From contig NZ_JANBVS010000004.1 of assembly GCF_024586915.1 (NCBI RefSeq), positions 124,001-188,000 on the forward strand: a stretch of DNA of 64,000 nt, read 5' to 3'. Shown piece after piece: positions 43,059-56,459 of the stretch. Positions within the stretch are counted from its first letter, which is position 1; the number at the start of each line of letters is the position of its first letter. The DNA comes from Bradyrhizobium sp. SRS-191 (lineage in GTDB: Bacteria > Pseudomonadota > Alphaproteobacteria > Rhizobiales > Xanthobacteraceae). A model generated the notes under the pieces. That model did no database searches. It had not been told where the DNA came from and saw nothing but the letters and a program-made list of their open reading frames with translations. The position numbers and the translations under genes were made by a program.

Positions 43059-44188
43059 CGCGAGAACACCATGGCCGGATCGATGCGCATCACCTTGACG
43101 ATCGCCGTGATCGCCGAGCCGACGCACATCGTCACCGTCAGGGCGAACAGCGCGACCGTGAGCAACGGAGTCATGATCACCGGTAGTGCCGATTCCGCGG
43201 TGGCCGCGGCCACGACCTTGCCGATGCCCGCCGCACCGGCGAAACCGACGATGGCGCTGAGCAGCGCCTGCCAGATGATGACGGTGTAGATGTAGCGGCT
43301 CGACGAACCGATCGCGCGCAGCGTCGCGAATTCGTTGAGATGATCCTTGGTGCTGGAATAGAGCGTCTGCGCCACGATCACCGTGCCGACGATTACCCCG
43401 AGCAGCGCGCCCGCGAACAGCGCCGCGCCCGCGCCGGTGCCGAACAGCCAGAACGAGCGGCTGCGGTTGCGAAACTCGGCTGCGGTCAGCACCTCGACAT
43501 TCCCCAGGCTGTCGCGCAGGGCCTGCTGCACTTTCCAAAGATCCGCGTCGGGTGCGAGCCGCACCAGCAGATAGGACGCCTTGCTCGGCGTCGTCCCGGT
43601 GTAGGTGCGCGCGCGCTCGACATCGGTGAACACATAGGGCGTGGTCGTGAACGAGCGGATGCCCTTGCTCACCGCCATCACCTGCACCTTGCGGTCACGC
43701 AGCTCGGCGGTCTGCTCCACGCCTGAAATGCCCAGCCGCTCGAAATAGGTCTGGTCGATCGCGACCGCGCCGGGCACCGAGAGATCGTCGAGCCGGCCCT
43801 CGACCACATTCCACGGATGCAGGCCGAGCCCGCGAAGCTCCGAGCCGACCACGAACACCGGCGTCGTGGTGCCCTGCGGCAAGCGCCATTGCGCATAGCC
43901 GATGACGAGCGGCGTGGCCTCGGCGACGCCCGGAACGGCCAGCGCGCGGAACCGCTGCCGCTCGTCGAGCAGCGAGGGGTCCTCGAAGCATTTGGTGCCG
44001 ACGGGCATGATCCACAGCTGCGCCGGGGAATGGTCGATCATGGTCGTCACCATGCGGCGGAAGCCGACATAAAGGCCCATCTGCACGGTCACCAGCACGA
44101 TCGAGAAGATGATGCCGATGACGGTCGCGACGAAGCGCAGCCTGTCATGGAACAGGTTTCGCGACGCAAGCCTGAACTGCAACGACAT
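43055..44188 (-). CDS. FtsX-type ABC exporter permease (DevC-like)
   Basis: This 377-residue protein has a first membrane helix (about 20-45), a large periplasmic domain (45-255), and three C-terminal helices (about 260-370; GVIVGTVIVAQTLYSSTKDHLNEFATLRAIG is the conserved first of these). The opening LASRNLFHDRLRFVATVIGI and this segment are those of DevC/LolC-type permeases. It heads the three-gene exporter operon. Substrates of such systems include glycolipids and lipoproteins; none can be inferred here. Confidence 0.88.
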   Translation of the reverse strand: MSLQFRLASRNLFHDRLRFVATVIGIIFSIVLVTVQMGLYVGFRRMVTTMIDHSPAQLWIMPVGTKCFEDPSLLDERQRFRALAVPGVAEATPLVIGYAQWRLPQGTTTPVFVVGSELRGLGLHPWNVVEGRLDDLSVPGAVAIDQTYFERLGISGVEQTAELRDRKVQVMAVSKGIRSFTTTPYVFTDVERARTYTGTTPSKASYLLVRLAPDADLWKVQQALRDSLGNVEVLTAAEFRNRSRSFWLFGTGAGAALFAGALLGVIVGTVIVAQTLYSSTKDHLNEFATLRAIGSSSRYIYTVIIWQALLSAIVGFAGAAGIGKVVAAATAESALPVIMTPLLTVALFALTVTMCVGSAITAIVKVMRIDPAMVFSR

Positions 44189-44370
44189 GAACCAAAACCA
44201 CCCGTCGCCCCCGGGGCATTTCAGCCGGTTACGGCGGCGATGTCCACGCCGGATCGGGCCACGTCAGCTGTGGCGCTTTGTCATTCGGAGCCGCCGTGGC
44301 GCGGGGGACACGGCCGGGGCGGCCAGACTAAGATCTGCGTGTGAGCCGACCAGGGTGCCTCACAACTGGT

Positions 44371-44489
44371 GTCGTCCCTGCGAACGCAGGGACCCATAAC
44401 CCCAGGGAGAAGTTGTTTTTGCTCGGTTTCAGCCACCGCAGACTACGGAGGGATCACGCGGTATGGGTCCCTGCGTTCGCAGGGACGAC
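44371..44489. repeat. R1 palindromic repeat, copy e
   Basis: Full element of 119 bp with intact arms and the centre oriented as in copy d (AACCCCAGGG next to the left arm; GGATCACGCGG next to the right). Confidence 0.88.
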
Positions 44490-44552
44490 GGCTGTGGGTG
44501 TCGAGGCCGCGCGGGCAAACGTGGGAATCGATAGCCGTCCGTCACAACCGGT

Positions 44553-44670
44553 GTCGTCCCTGCGAACGCAGGGACCCATAACCACAGGGCGTGGTTGTTT
44601 TGCTCGATATCAGCCACCGCAGACTACGGATGCATCACGCGGTATGGGTCCCTGCGTTCGCAGGGACGAC
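44553..44670. repeat. R1 palindromic repeat, copy f
   Basis: Full element of 118 bp. Its centre (CAGCCACCGCAGACTACGG) is nearly the same as in copy e, so e and f look like a recent tandem duplication. Confidence 0.88.
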
Positions 44671-44696
44671 AGCTGTGGGTGGGGAGGCAGTGCCGG

Positions 44697-48568
<3,872 letters not shown>

Positions 48569-48569
<1 letters not shown>

Positions 48570-49486
48570 CAGGCGGCAGCCTTGTGGGCGGACTTCGGGC
48601 GAATGCCGAGCAGATGGCTGATCGCGAACACGAGGTCGGCGCGGTTCATGGTGTAGAAATGGAAGGTGTCGACGCCATGCTTGGCGAGCTTCTGCACCTG
48701 GCCGGCAGCGACGGTGGCCGCGACCAGCTTGCGGGTTTCGGGATCGTCGTCGAGCCCGTCGAACTTCTCGGCCAGCCAGCTCGGCACGGTGGTGCCGTTA
48801 CGGCTCACGAAGCCGCGCGCCTGCTTGAAATTGTGCAGGGGCATGATGCCCGGCACGATCGGAATGTCGATGCCGCGGGCCCGGACGCGGTCGAGGTAGC
48901 GGAAGTAGACGTCGTTGTCGAAGAACACCTGGGTGATCGCCCGCGTCGCGCCGGCATCGACCTTGGCCTTGAGCATGTCGATGTCGGCGTCGAAGTCGCG
49001 GCTCTCCGGGTGCTTCTCCGGATAGGCCGAGACCGTGACCTCGATGTCCGGATGCCGCTTCTTGATGCTGGCGACCAGCTCGGGCGAGCTCTGATAGCCA
49101 TCGGCATGGGTGGTGTAGGGCGTGCCGATGCCGCCGGGCGGATCGCCGCGCAGCGCCACGATGTGGCGGACGCCGACCTCGTGATAGCGATCGACCACAT
49201 CGTCGATCTCGCCGCGGGAGGCGCCCACGCAGGTCAGATGCGCGGCCGGCAGCAGCGCGGTTTCCTTCAGGATGCGCGCGATGGTGGCGTGGGTGCGCTC
49301 GCGCGTCGAGCCGCCGGCGCCATACGTCACGGAGACGAAGCTCGGCTCCAAGGGGGCGAGACGCTCGATCGAACTCCACAGCGTCCGGTCCATGTCCTCC
49401 GACTTGGGCGGGAAGAACTCGAACGAGATTTTCGGCCGGATGATCGCGGCGTGTCCGTCAGTGATGGCGGTGGCGAGGTCGGTCAT
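48569..49486 (-). CDS. metF: Methylenetetrahydrofolate reductase
   Basis: This 305-residue flavoenzyme reduces 5,10-methylene- to 5-methyl-tetrahydrofolate, the MetH substrate. Family features are [17 protein letters not shown] (N-terminal Glu region), [50 protein letters not shown] and [16 protein letters not shown]. It is first in the metF-metH operon; the stop overlaps the metH start by one base. I looked for a SAM-II or SAH type riboswitch in the 370 bp upstream and did not recognise one. Confidence 0.95.
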
Positions 49487-49858
49487 GGCGGCGCAGGTTC
49501 CCGATGGCGCGTAAATTTCAACTTGAGAGCGGATCGCTGCTCAGATGCGCCAAGATAGGGGAAGTGCGCCGCAATAAACAGCCCACCGGAAATGGGATTT
49601 GGCCCACAATGGGAGGATGAGTGGCATTTTCGGTGTGGTTTGTGGATCTTCGAGTGGGCGGGAAAAGACCAGCGTTACCAATATAAGTTGCGACGAACCA
49701 GTTAAATCGTCCCAAATTTTAGGGTGGGATAGGGTTGATCGTTGAATGTATACAGCCTGATCGTCCCAACAGAACTTCGATCTGATCCCTGCATTTCCGG
49801 CAGACCACCGGCGCGCTTGGCCCATTGTGGCGGGCGTCCCAGTCACTAGGTTGAAGCC
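49487..49858. other. Divergent metF/monooxygenase intergenic region, relatively AT-rich
   Basis: No gene is supportable. Near metF a GAGCGGATCGCTGCTC dyad lies at 49526-49541. From about 49570 the DNA is unusually AT-rich for this genome and has repeated CGTCCCA motifs (49708, 49764 and 49837 regions) and near-complementary GGCCCACAATGGG (49602) and GGCCCATTGTGG (49819). It looks like a relic insert or a complex regulatory region. Confidence 0.5.
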
Positions 49859-50878
49859 ATGATCCCGATTTCAGTCCTCGATCTCTCCGTCACCACGACG
49901 GCCACGCCAGCATCCGTGGCGTTGCGCAACAGCATCGACCTGGCCCGCCATGTCGACCAGCTCGGCTATGTCCGCTACTGGCTCGCCGAGCATCACAGCC
50001 TGGTCTCGGTGGCGAGCCCGGCGCCCGACATCATGATCGGCCAGATCGCGGCCGTGACGAAGCATATCCGCGTCGGCTCAGGCGGCGTGATGTTGCCAAA
50101 CCATGCGCCGCTGGTGGTGGCCGAGCGCTTCAAGATGCTGGAGGCGCTCTTCCCTGGTCGCATCGACCTCGGTCTGGGCCGTGCGCCCGGCACCGACGGC
50201 ACCACGGCCTACGCGCTGCGCAGCCGGCTCGACCGCCGCGAGGGCGACGACTTTCTGGAGCGGTTGCACGAACTGACCTTGTGGGAGACGCGTGAGTTTC
50301 CCGCTGGCCATCCCTACAACAATGTCATTGCGATGCCCGACGATGCGCCGCTGCCGCCGATCTGGCTGCTCGGCTCCAGCGATTATTCCAGCGAGCTCTC
50401 GGCGCAGATGGGCATGGGCTTTGGTTTCGCGCATCATTTCGCCAATCACGATGCGATCGACGCGATGACCAATTATCGCGCCCATTTCATCGCCTCGCGC
50501 TGGCGCTCGCAGCCGCATGCGATCCTGGCGGTGGCCGTGGTGACGGCGGAGACTGATGCTGAGGCCGAACGGCTGGCGTCGTCGATGGACCTCAACCGTC
50601 TCAGGCGCGATCGCGGCCAGTTCCTGCCGCTGCCGAGTCCCGAGGAGGCCGCAGCCTATCCGTATACAGACTCCGACCGTGCTTCGATCGCGCGCAACCG
50701 CTCGCGGCTGTTCGTCGGCTCGCCGTCGACGGTGCGCGCCAAGCTCGATCCGATGATCGCGGCGAGCCAGGCCGACGAGCTGATGGTCATCACCGCGATC
50801 TTCGACCACGAGGCCCGCAAGCGCTCCTACACCCTGCTCGCCGACGCCTTCGGCCTGCCGCGCCAGGCGGCGGCGTAA
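49859..50878 (+). CDS. LLM-class flavin-dependent oxidoreductase (MsnO8 family)
   Basis: This 339-residue luciferase-like monooxygenase has the TIM-barrel features of its group: [67 protein letters not shown], and [24 protein letters not shown]. These enzymes use FMN and O2 on varied substrates, often with a partner reductase, which is not seen beside it. It stands alone between the metF promoter region and an R2 repeat. Confidence 0.88.
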   Translation: MIPISVLDLSVTTTATPASVALRNSIDLARHVDQLGYVRYWLAEHHSLVSVASPAPDIMIGQIAAVTKHIRVGSGGVMLPNHAPLVVAERFKMLEALFPGRIDLGLGRAPGTDGTTAYALRSRLDRREGDDFLERLHELTLWETREFPAGHPYNNVIAMPDDAPLPPIWLLGSSDYSSELSAQMGMGFGFAHHFANHDAIDAMTNYRAHFIASRWRSQPHAILAVAVVTAETDAEAERLASSMDLNRLRRDRGQFLPLPSPEEAAAYPYTDSDRASIARNRSRLFVGSPSTVRAKLDPMIAASQADELMVITAIFDHEARKRSYTLLADAFGLPRQAAA

Positions 50879-50887
50879 TCTGCGCGA

Positions 50888-51016
50888 CGTCATTCCGGGG
50901 CGAGGCCGCAGGCCTCGAACCCGGAATCTCGAGCTTGGTTTGCACCCTTTCCCACAATCTCGAGATTCCGGTTTCAATCGTCCATGCGCCGCATGGACGA
51001 TTGCCCCGGAATGACG
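50888..51016. repeat. R2 palindromic intergenic repeat, copy 2
   Basis: It begins CGTCATTCCGGGGC and ends GCCCCGGAATGACG, as copy 1 does, with an inner AACCCGGAATCTCGAG / CTCGAGATTCCGGTTT pair and a CCATGCGCCGCATGG hairpin near 50981-50995. It again lies between convergent genes. Confidence 0.8.
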
Positions 51017-51091
51017 GAAGCGTGGACGCGTTCTTCCCTCCGCGCCTGTCGGCTCTTGAAGCACCAGAGCCTGCACCCCGCCCGATCCATC

Positions 51092-51760
51092 TCACCACGT
51101 GATCAGCGGCGAACGGTGCAGGAAGCTGTCGTCGCTCACCTGATCCACAACGAAGCGCGCGACGTCGGCCCGCGCGATCGTGCCGCCGTGGAAGCCTGAG
51201 AGATCCGTCAGCGCGCGGACTGCCTGGCCGCCCGGCTTGTCGTTGAGCATGGCCGGGCGGACGATGACCCAGTCGAGGCCGCTGTCGCGGATGATCGCCT
51301 CCTGCCGGTTCTTGTCGGCGTAGACGTTGCGCAGCAGCAGCGGCAGGATCAGCCGGTCGTAGACGAAGCCGCCATGCCCTTTGCTGTCGCCGGCGCCGAT
51401 CCCGGTGATCGCGACGAGACGCGCAACATGCTCGGCTTTCATCGCAGCGACGAGCGCCCGTGTCGACGTCGAGAGCGCCGTGACCTCGCGGAGCGGGCTG
51501 AGCGCCGTGCCCAGCGAGCTGATGACGGCGTCCTGTCCCTTGAGCGCCTTGCGCAGCGTGGCTTCATCGCGCGCATCGCCGACGATCAGGCGCGCGCCTT
51601 GCAGATCGCCGGCCTTGTCGGGCGAGCGCACCAGCGCGCTGACATTGTAGCCGCGCGCCAGAGCGTCGCGCACGATCAGCTGCCCGGTGCCGCCGGTGGC
51701 GCCGAGCACCAGGATGCTCGGCTTTGATGTCGTAGCGTTGTCGTTGTTCAGACCGGTCAT
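51092..51760 (-). CDS. NAD(P)-binding SDR-a5/NmrA-like protein
   Basis: This 222-residue atypical SDR has VLGATGGTGQLIVRDALARG (the GATGGTG cofactor loop, about 16-36), ALVRSPDK (NADP-type Arg), GDARDEATLRKAL, and VITGIGAGDSKGHGG. Similar proteins include BVR-B and SDR-a5 NADPH-binding proteins. There is no Tyr-x-x-x-Lys pair in the classic position, so it may be a sensor or isomerase rather than a dehydrogenase. It lies 75 bp downstream of the NmrA-like gene on the same strand. Confidence 0.83.
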   Translation of the reverse strand: MTGLNNDNATTSKPSILVLGATGGTGQLIVRDALARGYNVSALVRSPDKAGDLQGARLIVGDARDEATLRKALKGQDAVISSLGTALSPLREVTALSTSTRALVAAMKAEHVARLVAITGIGAGDSKGHGGFVYDRLILPLLLRNVYADKNRQEAIIRDSGLDWVIVRPAMLNDKPGGQAVRALTDLSGFHGGTIARADVARFVVDQVSDDSFLHRSPLITW

Positions 51761-51835
51761 GGCGGCCTCCTTCAGATGGAAGCGGGACGCGTTGCGGCCC
51801 GCATGTTGTTGGGGGGATGATCAGACGGTGCGGCC

Positions 51836-52705
51836 TCAGGCCGAGGCCGCGATCTCGGCGACGAAGTCGCGATAGGAGCGCAGCGGCCGGCCGAGCAGCG
51901 CGGTGAGGCGCGCGACATCACCGTCGTCCGGCACCATCCCGTCGCTCACGAAGCGCTCGGCCATCAGCCGCATGTCGAACGCCATCCAGCTCGGCATCAC
52001 CTGCCGCAGATTGGTTTCGAAGCCCGCGGTGTCGTCGCCGCCGTAGGCGATCGAGCGTCCGAGCATGTCCGACCAAGCAGCGGCGGCATCCGCGCCGGTC
52101 AACGTGTCCGGGCCGACCAGGTTGATACGCGTCAGCGGCAACGGTGTTGCCGACTGCTCACGGCGGATCAGCTCGACCGCCGCGATCTCGCCGATGTCAC
52201 GGGCGTCGATCATCGCGAGACCCTTGGCGCCGACCGGCATCGGATAGACGCCGTAGTTGAGCACGACATCTTTGATCGTGAGATCGTTGTTCATGAAGTA
52301 CGCCGGCCGTAGGATGGTGGCGTTCAGGCCCATCTGCTCGATCATCCGCTCGACCGCGAACTTGCCGGCGAAGTGCGGCACGTTCACGTAGACGTCGCTG
52401 TGGATCACCGAGAGGTAGACGATGCGCTCGATGCCGGCTTCGCGGGCGACATTGAGCGCGACCAGCGCCTGAGTGAATTCATCCGGCGTGACCGCATTGA
52501 GCAGGAACAGCGTCGACACGCCCGACATGGCGGAACGCAGCGAATCGACGTCGAGCAGGTCGCCCTTGGCGAGGGCGACTCCCCCCGGGAGGTTGGCGTT
52601 GGCGGGATCGCGGACGAGGGCGCGCACGTCGGCGCCGCGCTTGGTGAGGTGGTCGACTACGTGACGGCCGACGGTGCCCGTGGCGCCGGTGACGAGGATG
52701 GTCAT
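51836..52705 (-). CDS. NmrA/HSCARG-type NAD(P)-binding protein
   Basis: This 289-residue protein begins ILVTGATGTVGRHVVDHLTK (cofactor loop) and has ALVRDPANAN, KGDLLDVDSLRSAM, VYLSVIHSDV, ILRPAYFMNND and MIDARDIGEIAAVEL, the order found in NmrA-like and quinone-reductase-2-like proteins. It is likely cytoplasmic and redox-sensing or quinone-reducing. Its promoter is shared with the divergent LysR gene at 52799, the standard arrangement of a LysR regulator and its target. Confidence 0.85.
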   Translation of the reverse strand: MTILVTGATGTVGRHVVDHLTKRGADVRALVRDPANANLPGGVALAKGDLLDVDSLRSAMSGVSTLFLLNAVTPDEFTQALVALNVAREAGIERIVYLSVIHSDVYVNVPHFAGKFAVERMIEQMGLNATILRPAYFMNNDLTIKDVVLNYGVYPMPVGAKGLAMIDARDIGEIAAVELIRREQSATPLPLTRINLVGPDTLTGADAAAAWSDMLGRSIAYGGDDTAGFETNLRQVMPSWMAFDMRLMAERFVSDGMVPDDGDVARLTALLGRPLRSYRDFVAEIAASA

Positions 52706-52798
52706 GGGGGTATCTCCGGGTTGGATGAAGCGATGCCCGGAAAATAATGATCCACACGCGAGGCAATAGACGTTATATTTGGACAGGTCGTCTCACTA

Positions 52799-53698
52799 GT
52801 GGAACAGATGGATCTTCCGGCGCTCGCCGACTTCACGCTGGTCGCCCGTCACGGCGGCTTCGGCCGCGCCGCGCGCGCCAGCGGCCGTCCGAAAGCGACG
52901 CTGTCCCGCCGCGTCGCGGAGCTCGAGGCGGGCCTCGACATCCGGCTGATCGAGCGCGGCGGGCGCGCGTTGAAGCTGACCGAGGAGGGGCGGGCGCTGT
53001 TCGAGCGCACGGGCGCGCTGCTGACCGAGCTCGACGAGACCGTCGCTGCGATTGCCTCGGGCGGGCAGACGCCGCGCGGCCGCCTGCGCATCAGCGCGCC
53101 GCTGCTGTTCGCGCAGACCGCGATGGGCAAGCTCGCGGCGACCTTCGCGCTGAAATATCCGCAAGTGCGGCTCGACGTGACGACCGACGACCGCACCGTC
53201 GACATGGTCGAGGAGGGCTACGACCTGGTGATCCGGGTCAATCCCGCCCCGGACGAGAGCCTGGTCGGCCGTATCTTCCTGCGCGACCAGATGGTGGTGG
53301 TGGCCCACCCCGCGCTTGCGCCGCCAGCGGACGCCGCCGCAGTCCCCGCGATCGTGCGCAGTACCGACCAGATCTCGGCCTGGGACGTCACTACGCCGAG
53401 CGGACGCTCAAGGATCGTCATCGATCCGATCCTGCGCATGTCGTCGCTGATCATGGTCCGCGACGCGGTCCGCGCCGGCATCGGCGCCGCCTGCCTGCCG
53501 CTGTCGCTGGCCGGCCGCGACATCGCGGCGGGACGGCTGGTGCATTGGGCTGATGTCGATGTGCCGCCGGTCGCGCTCTGGACGCTGTATCCGTCCCGCC
53601 GCCTGTTGAGCGCGCGCGTCTCCGCATTCCTAGATCATTTGAAGGAGGCCTTCCCCACGGGAACGCCCGCCGAACTCGCTGCCTATGTCGAGCCGTAG
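52799..53698 (+). CDS. LysR-family transcriptional regulator
   Basis: This 299-residue protein has an N-terminal helix-turn-helix (LADFTLVARHGGFGRAARAS, GRPKATLSRRVAELEAGL; about 8-45) and an effector domain beginning GRLRISAPLLFAQTAMG, with VEEGYDLVIRVNPAPDESLV. Start GTG 52799; ATG 52808 is an alternative. It is divergent from the NmrA-like gene, which it probably controls; the 93-bp gap has an AT-rich ACGTTATATTTGGAC segment. A redox-active or quinone-like effector is a guess from the target type only. Confidence 0.87.
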   Translation: MEQMDLPALADFTLVARHGGFGRAARASGRPKATLSRRVAELEAGLDIRLIERGGRALKLTEEGRALFERTGALLTELDETVAAIASGGQTPRGRLRISAPLLFAQTAMGKLAATFALKYPQVRLDVTTDDRTVDMVEEGYDLVIRVNPAPDESLVGRIFLRDQMVVVAHPALAPPADAAAVPAIVRSTDQISAWDVTTPSGRSRIVIDPILRMSSLIMVRDAVRAGIGAACLPLSLAGRDIAAGRLVHWADVDVPPVALWTLYPSRRLLSARVSAFLDHLKEAFPTGTPAELAAYVEP

Positions 53699-53719
53699 CG
53701 GGTGCCGTAAACCTCCGCT

Positions 53720-53784
53720 GTCGTCCCGGGCAAGCCCCAGCAGCGCGCAGCGCTGGTGGGGCGCCGACCCGGGACCCATACCGC
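53720..53784. repeat. R4 repeat between LysR and pheA
   Basis: GTCGTCCCGGGCAAGCCCCAG, a GCGCGCAGCGC hairpin core, and GACCCGGGACCCATACCGCG follow the same plan as at 34248 and 38080. A second GGCCCCGGCGTTCGCCGGGGC hairpin lies at 53849-53869. Both lie between convergent genes. Confidence 0.65.
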
Positions 53785-53881
53785 GTGATGTCGCGGCGAG
53801 AAGACGGTGGGAGAGACCATGCTCCAACCACTCCGCCCTGTGATGATGGGCCCCGGCGTTCGCCGGGGCAACACGAGAGAC

Positions 53882-54742
53882 TTACTCGCGCGTCTCGCTG
53901 AACGTCGCGCGGAACGGGTGCGCCGGGTAGACGCCGACGATCCGCAGCTCGCGCGAGAAGAACTTCAGCTCCTCCAGCGCGAAGGCCAGGCCTTTGTCCT
54001 CGGGATGGCCGTCGACATCGGCGTAGAATTGCGTGGCGAAGAAATTGCCGTCGACCATGTAGCTCTCGAGCTTGGTCATGTTGACGCCGTTGGTCGCAAA
54101 GCCGCCCATCGCCTTGTACAGCGCCGCCGGCAGGTTGCGGACGCGGAACACGAAGCTCGTCACCAGCGGGCCGGAATTCTGCTCGGCCCATTGCGGCTCG
54201 CGGGCGAGCACGACGAAGCGGGTGGTGTTGTGCGCCTCGTCCTCGATGTCCTCGGCGAGAATCTCGAGGCCGTAAATGTCCGCGGCAAGCCGCGAGGCGA
54301 TCGCGGCGACGCTTCTGTCGCCCCGTTGGGAGACGTCCCGCGCGCTGCCGGCAGTGTCGCCGGCGACGATCGGACGAATGCCGAGCTGCCGGATGATGCG
54401 GCGGCACTGGCCGAGCGCGTGGACGTGGCTCTCGACGGTCTTGATGTCGGCGAGCTTGGTGCCCTTCAGCGCCATCAGCTGATGGCGGATCGGCAGGAAC
54501 CACTCGCCGATGATGTACAGGCCCGATCCCGGCAGCAGATGGTGGATGTCGGCGACACGGCCGGCCACCGAATTCTCGATCGGGATCATGCCGAGATCCG
54601 CCTCTCCGGACGAGATCGCGCTGAGCGCGTCCTCGAAGGTCGGGCAGGGCATGGCCTCGGCGGTCGGATAGGCCTCGGAAATGGCGATGTGGGAATTGGC
54701 TCCCGGCTCGCCCTGGAATGCGATTTTCAAGATCTTGCTCAT
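53882..54742 (-). CDS. pheA: Prephenate dehydratase
   Basis: This 286-residue monofunctional enzyme converts prephenate to phenylpyruvate for phenylalanine synthesis. The dehydratase domain begins IAFQGEPGANSHIAISEAYP and includes GEADLGMIPIENSVAGRVAD and the catalytic Thr in HNTTRFVVLARE (about 168-180). An ACT domain follows (TSFVFRVRNLPAALYKAMGG, LESYMVDGNFFATQFYADVD) for feedback by phenylalanine. It lies 18 bp downstream of kdsB, probably in one operon. Confidence 0.94.
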   Translation of the reverse strand: MSKILKIAFQGEPGANSHIAISEAYPTAEAMPCPTFEDALSAISSGEADLGMIPIENSVAGRVADIHHLLPGSGLYIIGEWFLPIRHQLMALKGTKLADIKTVESHVHALGQCRRIIRQLGIRPIVAGDTAGSARDVSQRGDRSVAAIASRLAADIYGLEILAEDIEDEAHNTTRFVVLAREPQWAEQNSGPLVTSFVFRVRNLPAALYKAMGGFATNGVNMTKLESYMVDGNFFATQFYADVDGHPEDKGLAFALEELKFFSRELRIVGVYPAHPFRATFSETRE

Positions 54743-54760
54743 GAGGGGCCTTGTAGCAGC

Positions 54761-55501
54761 TTAGGTCTGTGACAGCAGCCGGCGTGCGGTTTCGAGGTCG
54801 GCCGGGGTGTCGACGCCGCGCGGGACGGCATCGACGACCATCACGTCGATGCGCATGCCGGCCTCGAGCGCGCGGAGCTGTTCCAGCTTCTCCTGCTGCT
54901 CCAGCGGCGACGGCGGCAGGCGGACGAAGCGCTCCAGCGCCGCGCGGCGATAGGCGTAGAGGCCGATATGGTGGTAGCGCGGTCCGTCGCCATGTGGCGC
55001 CGTGGCCCGGGTGAAATACAGCGCACGCATGCGCCGGCCGCCCAGAGGAGACCCGACCGCTTTGACCACGTTCGGATTGAGGCTCTCCTCCTCGGTGTGG
55101 ATCTGGGCCGCGAGCGTGGCAATGTCGACCGCGGGGTCATCGAGCGGCGGCAGCACGTCGCTGATGCTCTGGGGATCAATCGTTGGGAAATCGCCCTGCA
55201 GATTGACCACGATCTTGGCCTCGCCGCCCGGGTCGAGCTTGCACATCGCCTCGTAGATGCGGTCGGAGCCGGAGGGATGGTCCGGCTTGGTCATCACCAC
55301 CTCGCCGCCGGCCGCGGTCACGGCAGCCGCGATCTCCGGCGTGTCGGTCGCCACCGCGACGCGGCCGATCGCCGCCTCTTCCGCGCGGCGGAGCACCTGC
55401 ACGATCATCGGCTGGCCGGCGATATCGAGCAGCGGCTTGCCGGGCAGGCGGGTGGAGGCCATGCGGGCGGGAATCAGCACGAGGATGTTGGGTCGGGTCA
55501 T
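54761..55501 (-). CDS. kdsB: 3-deoxy-manno-octulosonate cytidylyltransferase
   Basis: This 246-residue enzyme makes CMP-Kdo from CTP and Kdo for lipid A-core synthesis. Family motifs are [19 protein letters not shown] (CTP loop), [45 protein letters not shown] and [17 protein letters not shown]. Length equals the family norm (about 248). It heads the kdsB-pheA pair, and its start faces cycM across 252 bp. Confidence 0.95.
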   Translation of the reverse strand: MTRPNILVLIPARMASTRLPGKPLLDIAGQPMIVQVLRRAEEAAIGRVAVATDTPEIAAAVTAAGGEVVMTKPDHPSGSDRIYEAMCKLDPGGEAKIVVNLQGDFPTIDPQSISDVLPPLDDPAVDIATLAAQIHTEEESLNPNVVKAVGSPLGGRRMRALYFTRATAPHGDGPRYHHIGLYAYRRAALERFVRLPPSPLEQQEKLEQLRALEAGMRIDVMVVDAVPRGVDTPADLETARRLLSQT

Positions 55502-55753
55502 CCGGGGAACGGCAGGTCGGAGCCGGTCGCAACAGCGCGTCCGGACGGGAGTGGGGACAGCAAAAACAGCCCGTTTATACGGGTTGCCAGAGCACGGGCA
55601 AACCGATATCTCACTTCTGCCGCAGGGGGAGGCGCGACGGCTCGATTCCGCTCGATGCCTTCACGAGTTCATTCTCGAGTCCTGGGGCGATTCACGGCCG
55701 CGGCCCCGCGGCCTCCCAAGCAATGAATTCCGCCCTCGGAGCCTGATTCCAAA

Positions 55754-56302
55754 ATGGACTCCTTCGAACTGAACAAAATCCTCGGCGCCGTGCTGGCCGC
55801 CTGTCTGGTCGTGCTGGTCACGAGCTTCTCCGCCAACGCGATCTTCGCGCCGAAGATGCCGGAAAAGCCGGGTTTCGAGATCGCCGTGAAGGAGGCCGAG
55901 GGCGCCGCCAAGTCGGGTGCCGCGCCCGCCGCCGCCGAGCCGATCGAGAAGCTCTTGCAGACCGCCTCGGTCGAGAAGGGCGCCGCCGCCGCCAAGAAGT
56001 GCGCCTCGTGCCACACCTTCGACAAGGGCGGCAAGAATGCCGTCGGTCCCAACCTCTACGGCATCGTCGGTGATCATGTCGGCGAAGGCCGTGGCTTCAA
56101 CTTCTCTGCCGCGATCAAGGCCAAGGGCGGCACCTGGACCATCGACGCGCTCAACCAGTTCATCGCCAACCCGAAGGGCTACATCCCGGGCACCGCGATG
56201 GGCTTTGCCGGCATCCAGAAAGACTCCGAGCGCGCCGACGTGCTCGCCTATCTGAACTCGCTGTCGGACAATCCGGCGCCGCTGCCGACCGCAGCCAAGT
56301 AA
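55754..56302 (+). CDS. cycM: Membrane-anchored cytochrome c (CycM)
   Basis: This 182-residue protein has an N-terminal uncleaved membrane anchor (ILGAVLAACLVVLVTSFSAN, about 9-28), an Ala/Pro linker and a class I cytochrome c domain. Haem binds at CASCH (about 83-87) and the axial Met is in PGTAMGFAGI near 148. It closely follows the Bradyrhizobium japonicum CycM (184 residues), including the opening MDSFE-NKILGAVL and KMPEKPGFEIAVKE as I recall them. CycM carries electrons from the bc1 complex to the aa3 oxidase. A terminator follows at 56327. Confidence 0.93.
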   Translation: MDSFELNKILGAVLAACLVVLVTSFSANAIFAPKMPEKPGFEIAVKEAEGAAKSGAAPAAAEPIEKLLQTASVEKGAAAAKKCASCHTFDKGGKNAVGPNLYGIVGDHVGEGRGFNFSAAIKAKGGTWTIDALNQFIANPKGYIPGTAMGFAGIQKDSERADVLAYLNSLSDNPAPLPTAAK

Positions 56303-56326
56303 GGCGCGGCCTCAATCTCGCATTGC

Positions 56327-56353
56327 AAACGGCCGGGCCTCGCCCGGCCGTTT
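56327..56353 (+). terminator. Rho-independent terminator after cycM
   Basis: A perfect 12-bp stem AAACGGCCGGGC / GCCCGGCCGTTT with loop CTC, followed by T, lies 24 bp past the cycM stop. Confidence 0.85.
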
Positions 56354-56436
56354 TGCGTTCCGGGAGCGAATTTCGCCGCATTTGGGACCTTTGGTCGCAT
56401 CCGGTTCGTTCACAACCCGGTATCATGAGGAAAAAG

Positions 56437-56459
56437 CAAGGTTATTGGTCGAAACCTTG
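56437..56459. promoter_or_regulatory. Inverted repeat CAAGGTT-N9-AACCTTG and repeated TATTGGTC upstream of the Yej operon
   Basis: Complementary 7-bp arms lie 9 bp apart, and TTATTGGTC inside the dyad recurs as ATATTGGTC at about 56463-56472. This is in the 276-bp region between the cycM terminator and the first binding-protein gene, which holds no gene. It is a candidate operator or attenuator stem. Confidence 0.4.

Larger units (their letters stand above)
44189..44696. other. Intergenic region with two tandem R1 elements
   Basis: It lies downstream of metH and upstream of the exporter operon, both on the minus strand. It contains R1 copies e and f, 63 bp apart, and 180 bp (44189-44370) upstream of the permease gene without a recognisable promoter. 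Confidence 0.6.

Noticed and set aside
49487..49600. SAM-II or SAH riboswitch upstream of metF
   Set aside because: I looked for the pseudoknot cores of these riboswitches on the minus strand and found only a short dyad, with no recognisable conserved core.
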